Assembly (NCBI GenBank): GCA_047921215.1
Contig: JBLRWO010000006.1
Span: 62,001 to 126,000 of the forward strand
Reading direction: 5' to 3'
Length of the DNA stretch: 64,000 nt
From: RECM01 sp047921215
GTDB lineage: Bacteria > Bacteroidota > Rhodothermia > Balneolales > Cyclonatronaceae
In this document: positions 17,029 to 26,185 of the stretch, in pieces
Position numbering within the stretch: the first letter of the stretch is position 1
Layout of the letters: each line of letters starts with the position of its first letter
The notes under the pieces: generated by a model
The model's input: the letters and a program-made list of their open reading frames with translations, nothing else
Databases searched by the model: none
What the model was told of the DNA's origin: nothing
Made by a program: the position numbers and the translations under genes

Positions 17029-18777
17029 ATGCCTCCCCCATCCCCATCAGATCACAACGACAGTTTTAGGAGCCGCTTTGAGCTCCGCACCCTTCTCGAC
17101 ACCAGCCGCCTGCTCGTAGAATCGAACGATCTTGAATTTGTTCTCAACAACCTGTTGCTCATCTGCATGGGCAAACTGCTTACCACGAAGGGTCTTCTAC
17201 TGCTCTACGAGCGGGACAGCCGGCATTATCGGGTTGCCAAATCGAAGGGAATAACCGGCTATAAGGAAAAACAGCTGGTGAACCTCGACTGCGAAGAAAT
17301 GCTGCGGAAATCGGCGGTACTGTCAGCGCAATCGGGAGATGAAGACGACTGTATGCCGAAGCAGCTGGTGGATAAAGGGGTTGAAGTGGTATTCAACATC
17401 AGGACCAGCACCGAGCATCTCGGCCTGCTGTGTTTGGGGAAAAAGGCCGGAACCAGGGAGTATACACGTCATGAGCTGGAGTTTATCGAAAACCTGGTTA
17501 TCATATCGGCCGTGGGTATATCCAACTCCATTCTGGTATCGCGTCTGAAACGGGCCAACCGCGAGCTCGACAAGAAAGTTCAGGAGATGCACACGTTATT
17601 CGATATCAGCCGCGAATTTAACGCGATGGTGGAGCGCCCCCAGATCCTGAATGTTTTCAAATTCGCCCTGCTTGGCCAGATGTTCATCCGTTCATTCTTT
17701 TTCCTGATGGATGATGAACAGACACCGGAAATACTGACCATGTCGGGAATCAGGGGCGAACTCAGCAGGAAGGAGATGCGAGCTCTGCTTGACCGGTTTG
17801 ACGAGGTAAAACGTCTCGACGCTGAAACAAGGCAGACGTTTCCTTTTCTGGATGAGAACGGAATCGAGGCACTGGTCCCCGTCCGCATTCAGGATGAGAA
17901 GGCCCTGATTGGTGTGGGAAAAAGGGCGACCGGAGAAACCTACTCCGAATCCGATTTTAATTTCCTGTCGTCGCTGGGTAATGTTGCCCTGCTTTCGGTA
18001 CTGAAAACATACCTGCTTGAGGAGCGAATTGAAAAAGAGCGGATTGAAGAGGAACTGAACATCGCGCGCACGATACAGAAAAGACTGTTTCCGGATACGC
18101 TTCCCGTACCTGCCGGTTACGACCTGGCGGCTGTAAATGTACCCTCACAACAGGTGGGCGGCGACTATTACGACTGCATCATGCACGGCGAAGATGTTCT
18201 CTACATGGCTATTGCAGATGTAACCGGCAAGGGTATACCGGCATCGCTTCTCATGGCCAATCTGCAGGCCATGTTGCATGTTATCGCGCCGCTGGGCATC
18301 GGCCTGCCCGAATCAACGTCCAAAATCAACGATATTATCTTCAAGAATACCCCAAGCGATAAATTCATCAGTTTTTTCTGGGGATGTCTGGACCTGAAAA
18401 ACAACCGGTTCACCTACTGCAATGCCGGCCACAATCCGCCGGTGTTTATTCATGCAAAAAGTGATGAGGCCACGTACCTTTCAAAAGGCGGCATGCTGCT
18501 TGGAGCCCTCCCCAGCACATTTCCCTACGAGTCGGATACCATTCAGCTCAGCCCCGGTGATGTGATCATGATGTATACCGACGGGGTTTCGGAAGCGATG
18601 GACAGCGAAGAGAACGAATACGGAGAAACGCGCCTGGTAGACTGCATCCTGCAAAACAAGACCGGTACGGCCAGGGTAATTCTGGATCAGGTTCTCGAGG
18701 ATGTGAAACAGTTTTGCAATAACAATTACAACGACGACCTTACCGCACTGGTTGTAAAGGTGAAGGATGCAGTGTAA
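17029..18777 (+). CDS. SpoIIE/PP2C phosphatase with GAF domains (RsbU-like)
   Basis: A 582-residue cytoplasmic protein. Residues about 18-170 form a GAF domain (TLLDTSRLLVESNDLEFVLN), a second GAF-like region covers about 190-330, a coiled coil (LLEERIEKERIEEELNIART) connects to a PP2C domain at about 345-582 with QQVGGDYYDCI, ADVTGKGIPASLLMANLQ, CNAGHNPPV, MYTDGVSEAMD and NDDLTALVVKV. It would dephosphorylate the STAS protein in response to a ligand or partner at the GAF domains. It completes the operon with the STAS and kinase genes. Confidence 0.9.
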   Translation: MPPPSPSDHNDSFRSRFELRTLLDTSRLLVESNDLEFVLNNLLLICMGKLLTTKGLLLLYERDSRHYRVAKSKGITGYKEKQLVNLDCEEMLRKSAVLSAQSGDEDDCMPKQLVDKGVEVVFNIRTSTEHLGLLCLGKKAGTREYTRHELEFIENLVIISAVGISNSILVSRLKRANRELDKKVQEMHTLFDISREFNAMVERPQILNVFKFALLGQMFIRSFFFLMDDEQTPEILTMSGIRGELSRKEMRALLDRFDEVKRLDAETRQTFPFLDENGIEALVPVRIQDEKALIGVGKRATGETYSESDFNFLSSLGNVALLSVLKTYLLEERIEKERIEEELNIARTIQKRLFPDTLPVPAGYDLAAVNVPSQQVGGDYYDCIMHGEDVLYMAIADVTGKGIPASLLMANLQAMLHVIAPLGIGLPESTSKINDIIFKNTPSDKFISFFWGCLDLKNNRFTYCNAGHNPPVFIHAKSDEATYLSKGGMLLGALPSTFPYESDTIQLSPGDVIMMYTDGVSEAMDSEENEYGETRLVDCILQNKTGTARVILDQVLEDVKQFCNNNYNDDLTALVVKVKDAV

Positions 18778-18802
18778 TACCCTGGATTTAGCTCAATCCT
18801 GA

Positions 18803-20353
18803 TCAGGGTGTAATGCCGGATCCTGAGCGTACAGAATTTCTGAACGCGGGACCAGCATCGGCCATGGTAAGTGCCACAATGGAATCGTACATCTGGTAAC
18901 GGCTGGTAATATCCCGGACGTAGTTCACTGTTTCAATACCACGGGCAAAGCCATAACGTGCGTCCTTGTAGTGATTGGGCTTCATCAAAAGGAGCAGCGA
19001 CTCGGCGACGTCATCCCAGTTGTTCGGATTTCGGTTCTGATCGATGGCAAGTCTTCTTGCGTCGGCAATGTGTCCCATGCCGGCGTTGTAGGATGCGAGG
19101 GTAAAAGCCAGCTGGTTTTGCTCATCCATGTAGGAATAGTGATCCATGTGCTTCTTCAGGAAACGGACACCCTCGCGGATACTGATTTCAGGATCGTAAA
19201 GCATAGCCTCATCTTCCACAACCGAGAAACGGGGGATGATCTGCATCAGCCCGACGGCACCGGCCCAGCTCGTGGCCATGGGGTCAAAACGTGATTCCTG
19301 TGCCATAACTGCAAGCACCAGTTTCCAGTCTATTCCCGCCGAATCGGCAATGGGTTTCACAAGTTCGTCGTAAGGTGAGATGAGTCCGTTGTATTCGGAA
19401 TCGATTACAGGGTTGCGGTATTTGCTTATAAGGTCGTGATCTTCGAAATAACGCCTGCGCAGAATGTTCATAAATGCCGACCGGCGCGGCTCACCGTCGA
19501 GTTCGCTGATCCGGAAATGCCGGCCCAGAAACTGGCTCATCCGCTCCTGTAATTGCCCGGCATTCTTCCGGACCGCCCAGGCCACGGTATCGGCTTCCGA
19601 GATAACCGGACCGGCTTCTACATTCTTTATATAAGAGGATGCAGCCAGATAGAGGTTATTATCGGCAACGGTGGCGTCGAAATCACCGTCGGCCACGGCC
19701 ATGATCAGCGCTTCTGTGTCCCATGATTCAGGTACGGTCTCTATCCGGATGGTGGCGTCTCCGTTTTCGACCAGCGAGGTAAGAGTGCGGTGGTAGGATG
19801 TGCCCTTTCTCACGCTGATGCTCATACCATTCAGGTCGCCCATGGTTTTCGGACCGGTATAGCTGCCGTTGTTATTCAGCACAATGACCTGGTTTACGAT
19901 ATCGTACGGACTGGTGAAACCAACGTAATCACGTCTTTCAGGCGTAATGGTGTAGTTGGCTGCAATGAAATCGCCGGCACCGCTGTTGAGCAGGTCAATC
20001 GGGTTGTCGTCTTCCCTGAGAATAACAACTTCAAGAGCTAGATTATGCTCCCGTGCAAATGCGGCGGCCAGTTCATATTCGAATCCGCGTTCGATGCCGC
20101 GGTGCAGGAAATAGGCATTTGAATTATAACGGGTTATGACCCGAAGAACGCCGCTTTTCAGGATGTTATCGAAATCACGCTCAACAGGTTCCACGAACTG
20201 TGCAGAGCTGGAATCCTTTTGGTTCGCATCGCTGACGTCTCTGTCGAACATGGAACAGGCACTGAAAAAAACGACCATCAGCATGAAAACTAAAGCCCTG
20301 ACCGCGGTGGAATATTGGTGTGCCGGATATATTTTATGTATGGTTTGGATCAT
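18803..20353 (-). CDS. mltF: Membrane-bound lytic murein transglycosylase F
   Basis: A 516-residue lipoprotein: lipobox VVFFSACSMF with Cys33. Residues about 60-290 are a family 3 solute-binding domain (SGVLRVITRYNSNAYFLHRG ... YTITPERRDYVGFTSPYD), and about 330-480 a lysozyme-like SLT domain with the catalytic glutamate in LVLAVMAQESRFDP and GAVGLMQIIP. This domain order is characteristic of MltF, which cuts peptidoglycan glycan strands in the periplasm with formation of anhydro-muramic ends. It ends convergently with the phosphatase gene. Confidence 0.93.
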   Translation of the reverse strand: MIQTIHKIYPAHQYSTAVRALVFMLMVVFFSACSMFDRDVSDANQKDSSSAQFVEPVERDFDNILKSGVLRVITRYNSNAYFLHRGIERGFEYELAAAFAREHNLALEVVILREDDNPIDLLNSGAGDFIAANYTITPERRDYVGFTSPYDIVNQVIVLNNNGSYTGPKTMGDLNGMSISVRKGTSYHRTLTSLVENGDATIRIETVPESWDTEALIMAVADGDFDATVADNNLYLAASSYIKNVEAGPVISEADTVAWAVRKNAGQLQERMSQFLGRHFRISELDGEPRRSAFMNILRRRYFEDHDLISKYRNPVIDSEYNGLISPYDELVKPIADSAGIDWKLVLAVMAQESRFDPMATSWAGAVGLMQIIPRFSVVEDEAMLYDPEISIREGVRFLKKHMDHYSYMDEQNQLAFTLASYNAGMGHIADARRLAIDQNRNPNNWDDVAESLLLLMKPNHYKDARYGFARGIETVNYVRDITSRYQMYDSIVALTMADAGPAFRNSVRSGSGITP

Positions 20354-20666
20354 ACAAGACTGTTTTACCTTGTCAGATATCTGTTTTACCCGTTACCTGA
20401 TAATCTGAAAAATTGTTAATTACCTTGAAAAATGAAGCCTGGTGATTTGAATGGTGATCGGCAAATACCTTCTGTGTTGTTGTTGCTAATTGAGCAGTGT
20501 TATTGCTTCGCTTATACGGTATATGAAAAATGCCTGTTGCTGGCAGGCTGTTTGTTTTTTGTTGTACAAATATACGGGGATTGTCTGACACAGTTCCTTT
20601 TGTTAAAACACTCTAATTTAGGTTAACTCTGTGATAAATCATCAATTAAACGGCTCAATCAGCAGC
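20354..20666. other. Intergenic region without a recognised gene
   Basis: About 310 bp of mostly AT-rich sequence upstream of mltF and downstream of the DMT transporter gene. Short frames exist on both strands but none resembles a known family. No strong hairpin was found. Confidence 0.35.
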
Positions 20667-21590
20667 TTATTGCCCGTTATTCATCCAGGCCGGTTTCAGG
20701 GCCTGTCTGCCAAGCCAGCTCAGCAATACGCCGGCAAGAATAATGAACATGGCGATAATCGACATGGCGAGGGGAAGCTCCGCGAACAGAATCAGGGCCA
20801 GTATGGTAGCAAATACAGGTTCGGTGAGAATGAGGGTGGAAAGAATGGTGGGCGATATGTATTTGACGGCGTAATTCAGGGAGCCGTGCCCCAGAATCTG
20901 CGGGCCAAGGGCAAGGGCAAGACCGCACAGAATTACCGGAAGGCCCAGGGTAAGAGGGACCTGCAGTATCACCATAAGCAATGAGCAGGTTACAGCGGTG
21001 GCAAAGTAGACCCGGAAGATGTAGTCGGTCCAGGTGGATTTCTGCCGGAGGGTACTGCTCAGTATGAAATAGAGAACAAACAGGGCGGATGCGGTCAGGG
21101 CCATCAGGTTGCCGAGTGTGGCGTGCTCGAACTGCCCGCTGTAATTAGAATCGGACAGCCCCAGCCAGACCGATCCCGTAAAAGCGGTGAATACGCCGAT
21201 CCAGGTGAGGCGCGAGAAATGGCGCTTCATCAGCAGCGATTCGATGAGGATGAGCAGGATGGGATGGGTTGTAACCAGTACCGAAGCGGAGGCCACGGAG
21301 GTGTACCCCAGGGAGGCGATCCAGAAGATGAAATGCAGGCCGAGGCAGCCACCCGCAAGTATGGCCCTGATTTTCTCCTTACGGGTGTATCCCTCCTGCA
21401 CCGGCTGCTTTTTCTTCTGGTACAACCAGAACGGAAGCAGGAAAAGGGCCGCCGATACGGTCCGGATAGTGGCGAGCTCCAGCGGGTGGGCATCACCGGC
21501 CAGGCGGACGAGGATAGGGGCGAACGCGAACGTGGCCAGTCCTGCAACCAGGATCAGGCTCACTTTAAGTATGGAGGGGCGGTCACTCAA
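20667..21590 (-). CDS. EamA/DMT-family transporter
   Basis: A 307-residue inner-membrane protein with two EamA repeats and about ten TM segments. Each half begins with typical sequence (LILVAGLATFAFAPILVRLAGDAHPLELATIRTVSA and NLMALTASALFVLYFILSSTLRQKS). Family members export amino acids or other small metabolites, or import solutes; the substrate is unknown. It lies 13 bp after the DUF4293 gene in the same direction, so the two may be co-transcribed. Confidence 0.87.
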   Translation of the reverse strand: MSDRPSILKVSLILVAGLATFAFAPILVRLAGDAHPLELATIRTVSAALFLLPFWLYQKKKQPVQEGYTRKEKIRAILAGGCLGLHFIFWIASLGYTSVASASVLVTTHPILLILIESLLMKRHFSRLTWIGVFTAFTGSVWLGLSDSNYSGQFEHATLGNLMALTASALFVLYFILSSTLRQKSTWTDYIFRVYFATAVTCSLLMVILQVPLTLGLPVILCGLALALGPQILGHGSLNYAVKYISPTILSTLILTEPVFATILALILFAELPLAMSIIAMFIILAGVLLSWLGRQALKPAWMNNGQ

Positions 21591-21603
21591 AATGGATATT
21601 CCA

Positions 21604-22011
21604 TCAGCGGATGCGGTCCATCGATTTCACCAGGCGCTCATCTTTTTTGATGCTCGCGTTTGCCAGAAGCTGGAATAATGCGGCCAGGATCAGGAAGCCC
21701 AGGCCAACCGCTTCGCCGGTAAGGTGCGACCCGATTCGTCCCAGCGTAAAGAATACACCAACACCGGTTCCGGATGCCAGAAGCTGGAAAATCATGGCGT
21801 TTTTCACCCATCGCATCTGTCTGATCCTGTTTTTGTACATGAAAATGGATGCGGCGCTGAGGATGGCTGCCAGTCCGATAGCAGTTAGGATTGCCGACCG
21901 GAACCATCCGCTGGGATCTTCAAGAACCCGCTCAAACAGCGGGGTAAAGAAAAAAGCGATATTAAGCAGCAGGGCGAGGGCCAGAAAAAGGGTCTGTATA
22001 CGCTGAATCAA
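21604..22011 (-). CDS. DUF4293 membrane protein
   Basis: A 135-residue protein with four TM segments starting MIQRIQTLFLALALLLNIAFF and ending LLANASIKKDERLVKSMDRIR. This N-terminus (MIQRIQT(L/I)(F/Y)L) and size are typical of DUF4293, found widely in Bacteroidota and relatives. The function is unknown. Its promoter region contains the nested inverted repeat at 22091-22287. Confidence 0.85.
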   Translation of the reverse strand: MIQRIQTLFLALALLLNIAFFFTPLFERVLEDPSGWFRSAILTAIGLAAILSAASIFMYKNRIRQMRWVKNAMIFQLLASGTGVGVFFTLGRIGSHLTGEAVGLGFLILAALFQLLANASIKKDERLVKSMDRIR

Positions 22012-22090
22012 AGCGGTTGAATTAGAACTTGGTTAAAAGGATGAACAAAGATACCGATTTAACCCAAATGCATAAAAGAGGTGTTTCATC

Positions 22091-22287
22091 AAACGTCACC
22101 CTGAGTGCAGGCCATCCCTCGTCACCCTGAGCACGTAATTTTGCCCGTTGCGGGCAACACTATTTGGGAGGTGACAATGAACTTGTCACCGGTAGCGCAG
22201 GCCGAAGGCCGAAGTCGAAGGGCGTGTGAGGGGCCTGCGGGCTGCGCTCAGGGTGACGGGGGCCGGGCTTGGCTCAGTGTGACGTTT
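22091..22287. repeat. Nested inverted repeat (GTCACCCTGAG-type)
   Basis: Outer arms AAACGTCACCCTGAG (22091-22105) and its complement with one mismatch (22273-22287) enclose a perfect 13-bp pair CGTCACCCTGAGC (22120-22132) and GCTCAGGGTGACG (22246-22258). Inside are two further hairpins, TTGCCCG/CGGGCAA (22141-22157) and GGTGACAA/TTGTCACC (22170-22190). It occupies nearly the whole gap between the RND gene end and the DUF4293 promoter. A degenerate trace (GCTCAGCGTGACGG) is at about 36406-36419. Confidence 0.8.
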
Positions 22288-22289
22288 GA

Positions 22290-25200
22290 TTATAAGATTT
22301 TTGCCATTTTGCGACCGACGGAATCGAAGGTTGAGTAGATTACGGGTACCACCACCAGGGTGAGGAAGGTGGCGAAGGTGAGGCCGCTGATGATGGCCAC
22401 GCCCATCGGGCCCCAGAAGGCGGTGTTTTCCGAGCCGATCTGGAAGTTCGGATCAAAACTGCTGAACAGCCCCACGAAGTCGATATTGATGCCGAATGTG
22501 AGCGGAACCAGTCCGAGGATGGTGGTAAGGGCTGTGAGTAAAACCGGACGCAGCCTGATGGCACCCGCCTCTACGATCGCCTCTGTTTTCGGCATTCCCT
22601 TGTCCAGAAGCTGGCTTATGTACTCCATCAATACGATGTTGTTGATACAGACAATACCCGCGAGACTGATGATCCCGATGAAGGTCATCAGGCCGAAGTT
22701 CATCTGGGTGAGAATCAGCCCAAGCAATACCCCGATCAGGCTGAGCCCGACGGCTGTGATAATGATAAACGGCGTTGCCAGGCTGTTGAATTTTACAAGC
22801 ATGATCAGGAAGATCAGCGCAAAGATGAGGAAGAGGGCCTGGGTGAGGAACCCAAAGGCTTCATCCTGGTCTTCGCTCTCGCCGGTGTACTTCACTGAGT
22901 AGCCTACCGGCAGGTTCTGCTCGTATTCGGCGAGGTGGGCCCTTACATCAAGTAGTACCTCCGGCCCGCTGTATCCAACGGCAGCGTCACCCTCTATGAT
23001 GGCGGTTCGCAGCATGTTCAGCCGGGTGATCGACCCAAGACCGGACCCGTCAACAAATTCGGCCACGGCTACAAGCGGTACCTGGTTGCCCATGGCGCTG
23101 ATGGTCAGGTTTTGCAGGCTCTCCAGATCACGTCTGTCCTGTTCACGTAACCGGACCATAATGTCGTATTCATCTTCGCCGTCCCTGAATTTACTGGCTT
23201 CAAGCCCGTTGTTGGCTATCCGCACCGTCTGGGCAATCTGGGCAAGGCTAAGCCCGAACTGGCTCGCCTTTTGGTGGTCGACCAGTACCCGGTGTTCAGG
23301 CAGGCCGCCACCGATGTTATTCCGGATGTCGACCAGGCCGGGCACTGCGCCGGTCTCGCTGGCTTCGAGCAGGATCTGGGTTATCTCGTCGGTAATGACC
23401 ATGATGCGGCCGAAGTCCTCACCGGATACTTCAATGTTGACAGGCGCTCCTGTTGGCGGGCCCATCTCCTGTGCTTCCACCTGGATTTTCATGTCGGGAA
23501 TGTCGCGAACTTTATTCCGCAATTTCTCCATGGAAATGCTCGATGGTTCAAAACGGTCGCCATAATCGACGAAATTGACACCGATCACTGCTTTTTCGGG
23601 CCTCGGGAATCCGCCACCAAAGAACGGATTGCCGGCCACACCAATGTTAACAACGATGTTTTTTACATTGGCCCGCACTTTCTCGTCCTCTTCAAGCAAC
23701 TCATCGATGAGCGACTCAATGTGTGCAACGGTCTGGTTGCTGGTAGTGATGTTCATACCGATGGGACCTTCAATATTCACATTGACCAGCCTCGGATCGG
23801 TGCTCGGAAAGAACTCCTGCCCGGTCGGGGATATGGCCAGCATGGCAAAAATGGCAAACAGAACACCCATCACGCCGTTCAGCAATTTGGCTCGGTTATC
23901 GGTCAGAATGAGATTGTGGCCGGGATTGATGAGCATGCCCAGCAGGCCGAACACCACAATGATCAGCGGCAGACCTATCAGCACCATGATCGTTACGGCA
24001 GGATAGTGTGTACCCGTCAGGTAGAACGTGCCCATGATCAGTGCTATGAGAATACCAGCAACAAGGCCGCCTTTTACGCTTCCTTTTCCGCCAAGGATGA
24101 TCCCCTCAATGGTGTGGATTATGGTTCCCAGTGCCCCGACAGCAGCCATCACGCCGCCAAGGATCAGAAAAATCATGCCGATGGCTCCGGAAATGAGGGA
24201 GAGTATACCACCCGCGATCAGCAACAATACCCCAGCCGTAAGACTTCCCAGCGAGAAGATATTGCGGAGAAGAGCCTGCCTGCCGCTATAATCGCGTTGC
24301 AGCATCCATGTGAGGAACCTGCGGTACCATTTCACGAAGCCGGGAAGGGTTTTGGTCGTAAACCTGAGGGAGATCGGCTTCACGAACAGTTTGTAGGTAA
24401 CCGTAAAAAAAACGATCGTCAGCAGGGTAACAACGAACGTTATCCAGTTGGCCAGAAGAATGGTGAATGCAAGAATGCCTGCACCGGTGTACATCACTCC
24501 TTTGACGAATGCACTCTTTTTCTTCTTAGGTTCGGCATCAAGCCGGACAAGGTAACCCGTGAGTACCGGATATATCACCAGTGCCACAAAAAGTGAACAG
24601 ATGAGTACAATGATGAGGGTCATTGGCAGGTAGCTCATGAACTGCCCGATCACTCCCGGCCAGAACAGCAGCGGTGTAAATGCCGCCACAAGAGTTGCTG
24701 TGGATGCAAGCAGGGCATATCCCACTTCGCTGGTAGCCTCCCTGGCGGCCGAGAAACGGTCGAATCCGGCTTCCCTGAATCGGTAGATATTTTCAACGAT
24801 TACAATGGAATTATCTACGAGCAGACCCAGTGCAATGATGAGGCTGAAAAGGATGATGAAGTTCACGGTATATCCCATTGCCTGCAGAACGATAAAACCG
24901 ACAAGGATGGAAAGCGGGACGGCGGTTCCTACCAGAAGCGCGTTCCTTATACCGAGAAAGAACACCAGGATGAGGGTCACAAACAGCATACCGCTGATAA
25001 TGCTGTTCTCGAGGTCCTTGATCAGATTGACGATATCCTCGCTCTGGTCTCCGGTAATGACCACAACTGTGCCGGGTGGCAGTTCGAAAGCATCCAGCGT
25101 GGCAAATACGGCTTCGGATGTTTCAATGATGTTGGCACCGGGCCGCTTTTTGATGTTCAGGCTCACCACCTGCTGGTAGGGGGCGTCGGCACCGGCCACC

Positions 25201-26078
25201 TCAACGGGGCGGCCGCGCTCGTCTTCTTCCTGCAGGATCTTGAGGCGGGAGTAGCTCTCCCTCTCCTTGAATCCGTACACCACTTCTGCCACATCCCGCA
25301 TGTAAACGACACCCGACCCGGGACGCACATTATCGCCGCCCGGCACAAAAACCACCAGGTCTTCGATCTGCCGCGGATCGGTGAACTCACCGCTGATGCG
25401 CACCAGGTAACTCTGCCGTTCCACATCAACGGTTCCCCCGGGAATGGTCAGGTTTTGCTGTTGAATGGCCCCGACCAGCTGCTGAAGGCTCATGTTGTAG
25501 CTGTTGAGAGCGTTCAGGTCCACATTTACCTGTACCTCACGCTCGATCCCGCCGATCAGGTCTACTTCACGGACGCCGGATACCGTTTCCAGTACATCCT
25601 GCAGGCGTTCCGATACACTGGTAAGCCGCGACAGCGGATAGTCGGCCGACAGGTTGATGACCATGATCGGGAAATCGTCGAGGTCGAATTCGATGATCTG
25701 AGGGTCTTCGGCGTCGACCGGCAGGTTGGGCCGGGCCAGGTCAACCCGTTCGCGTACGCGCTGGCTGGCCTCGTTCAGGGGCACATCCAGCTCGAACTCC
25801 ACGACTACGCTGCTGAAACTCTCCTGGGTGGTCGACCGCACCTCCTTTACCCCGTTTATGCCCTGAAGCTCGCGCTCAAGGGGCTGTGTTACCAGCGATT
25901 CCATGTCGCTGGGCCCGATACCCGGGTAGAGTGTGGTAATGATAAAGAGCGGAATATCGATGGACGGGTTCGACTCTTTCGGGATGGTCATGTAGGTAAA
26001 CGATCCAGCGATTATCAGCAGGAAAGTAAGTACGATGATCCCCGTTTTATTCTGAATGGCAATGTCTGTTACTTTCAT
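22290..26078 (-). CDS. RND-family efflux permease (HAE1/AcrB-like)
   Basis: A 1262-residue inner-membrane pump. The N-terminal start DIAIQNKTGIIVLTFLLIIAGSF and porter motifs (VRSTTQESFSSVVVEF, SGVREVDLIGG) are typical, and TM4 holds the proton-relay aspartate in LIIALGLLVDNSIVIVENIY. It is about 200 residues longer than AcrB. The extra length is a hydrophobic insertion of roughly residues 525-770 with five or six additional TM-like segments before the second porter half (EFFPSTDPRLVNVNIEG). Third structural gene of the TolC-MFP-RND operon. The drug or lipid substrate is unknown. Confidence 0.92.
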   Translation of the reverse strand: MKVTDIAIQNKTGIIVLTFLLIIAGSFTYMTIPKESNPSIDIPLFIITTLYPGIGPSDMESLVTQPLERELQGINGVKEVRSTTQESFSSVVVEFELDVPLNEASQRVRERVDLARPNLPVDAEDPQIIEFDLDDFPIMVINLSADYPLSRLTSVSERLQDVLETVSGVREVDLIGGIEREVQVNVDLNALNSYNMSLQQLVGAIQQQNLTIPGGTVDVERQSYLVRISGEFTDPRQIEDLVVFVPGGDNVRPGSGVVYMRDVAEVVYGFKERESYSRLKILQEEDERGRPVEVAGADAPYQQVVSLNIKKRPGANIIETSEAVFATLDAFELPPGTVVVITGDQSEDIVNLIKDLENSIISGMLFVTLILVFFLGIRNALLVGTAVPLSILVGFIVLQAMGYTVNFIILFSLIIALGLLVDNSIVIVENIYRFREAGFDRFSAAREATSEVGYALLASTATLVAAFTPLLFWPGVIGQFMSYLPMTLIIVLICSLFVALVIYPVLTGYLVRLDAEPKKKKSAFVKGVMYTGAGILAFTILLANWITFVVTLLTIVFFTVTYKLFVKPISLRFTTKTLPGFVKWYRRFLTWMLQRDYSGRQALLRNIFSLGSLTAGVLLLIAGGILSLISGAIGMIFLILGGVMAAVGALGTIIHTIEGIILGGKGSVKGGLVAGILIALIMGTFYLTGTHYPAVTIMVLIGLPLIIVVFGLLGMLINPGHNLILTDNRAKLLNGVMGVLFAIFAMLAISPTGQEFFPSTDPRLVNVNIEGPIGMNITTSNQTVAHIESLIDELLEEDEKVRANVKNIVVNIGVAGNPFFGGGFPRPEKAVIGVNFVDYGDRFEPSSISMEKLRNKVRDIPDMKIQVEAQEMGPPTGAPVNIEVSGEDFGRIMVITDEITQILLEASETGAVPGLVDIRNNIGGGLPEHRVLVDHQKASQFGLSLAQIAQTVRIANNGLEASKFRDGEDEYDIMVRLREQDRRDLESLQNLTISAMGNQVPLVAVAEFVDGSGLGSITRLNMLRTAIIEGDAAVGYSGPEVLLDVRAHLAEYEQNLPVGYSVKYTGESEDQDEAFGFLTQALFLIFALIFLIMLVKFNSLATPFIIITAVGLSLIGVLLGLILTQMNFGLMTFIGIISLAGIVCINNIVLMEYISQLLDKGMPKTEAIVEAGAIRLRPVLLTALTTILGLVPLTFGINIDFVGLFSSFDPNFQIGSENTAFWGPMGVAIISGLTFATFLTLVVVPVIYSTFDSVGRKMAKIL

Positions 26079-26185
26079 CGGTTGGCTGCCCCAAATGGGT
26101 TAATCTGATGTAATGTAAATAGATGTATAAAGGATGCGGAGGATACTGCTGAAGTGATCTTTAGTCAGCTGCAGTGCGCATTTGA

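Noticed and set aside
18778..18815. Terminator between the convergent RsbU-like and mltF genes
   Set aside because: ACCCTG/CAGGGT pairs over a long loop without a T run; too weak to call.
23271..24596. A 441-codon plus-strand frame opposite the RND permease gene
   Set aside because: It lies entirely antisense to a clearly recognised RND pump and is rich in His/Gln/Asn from codon mirroring, with no family-like motifs.
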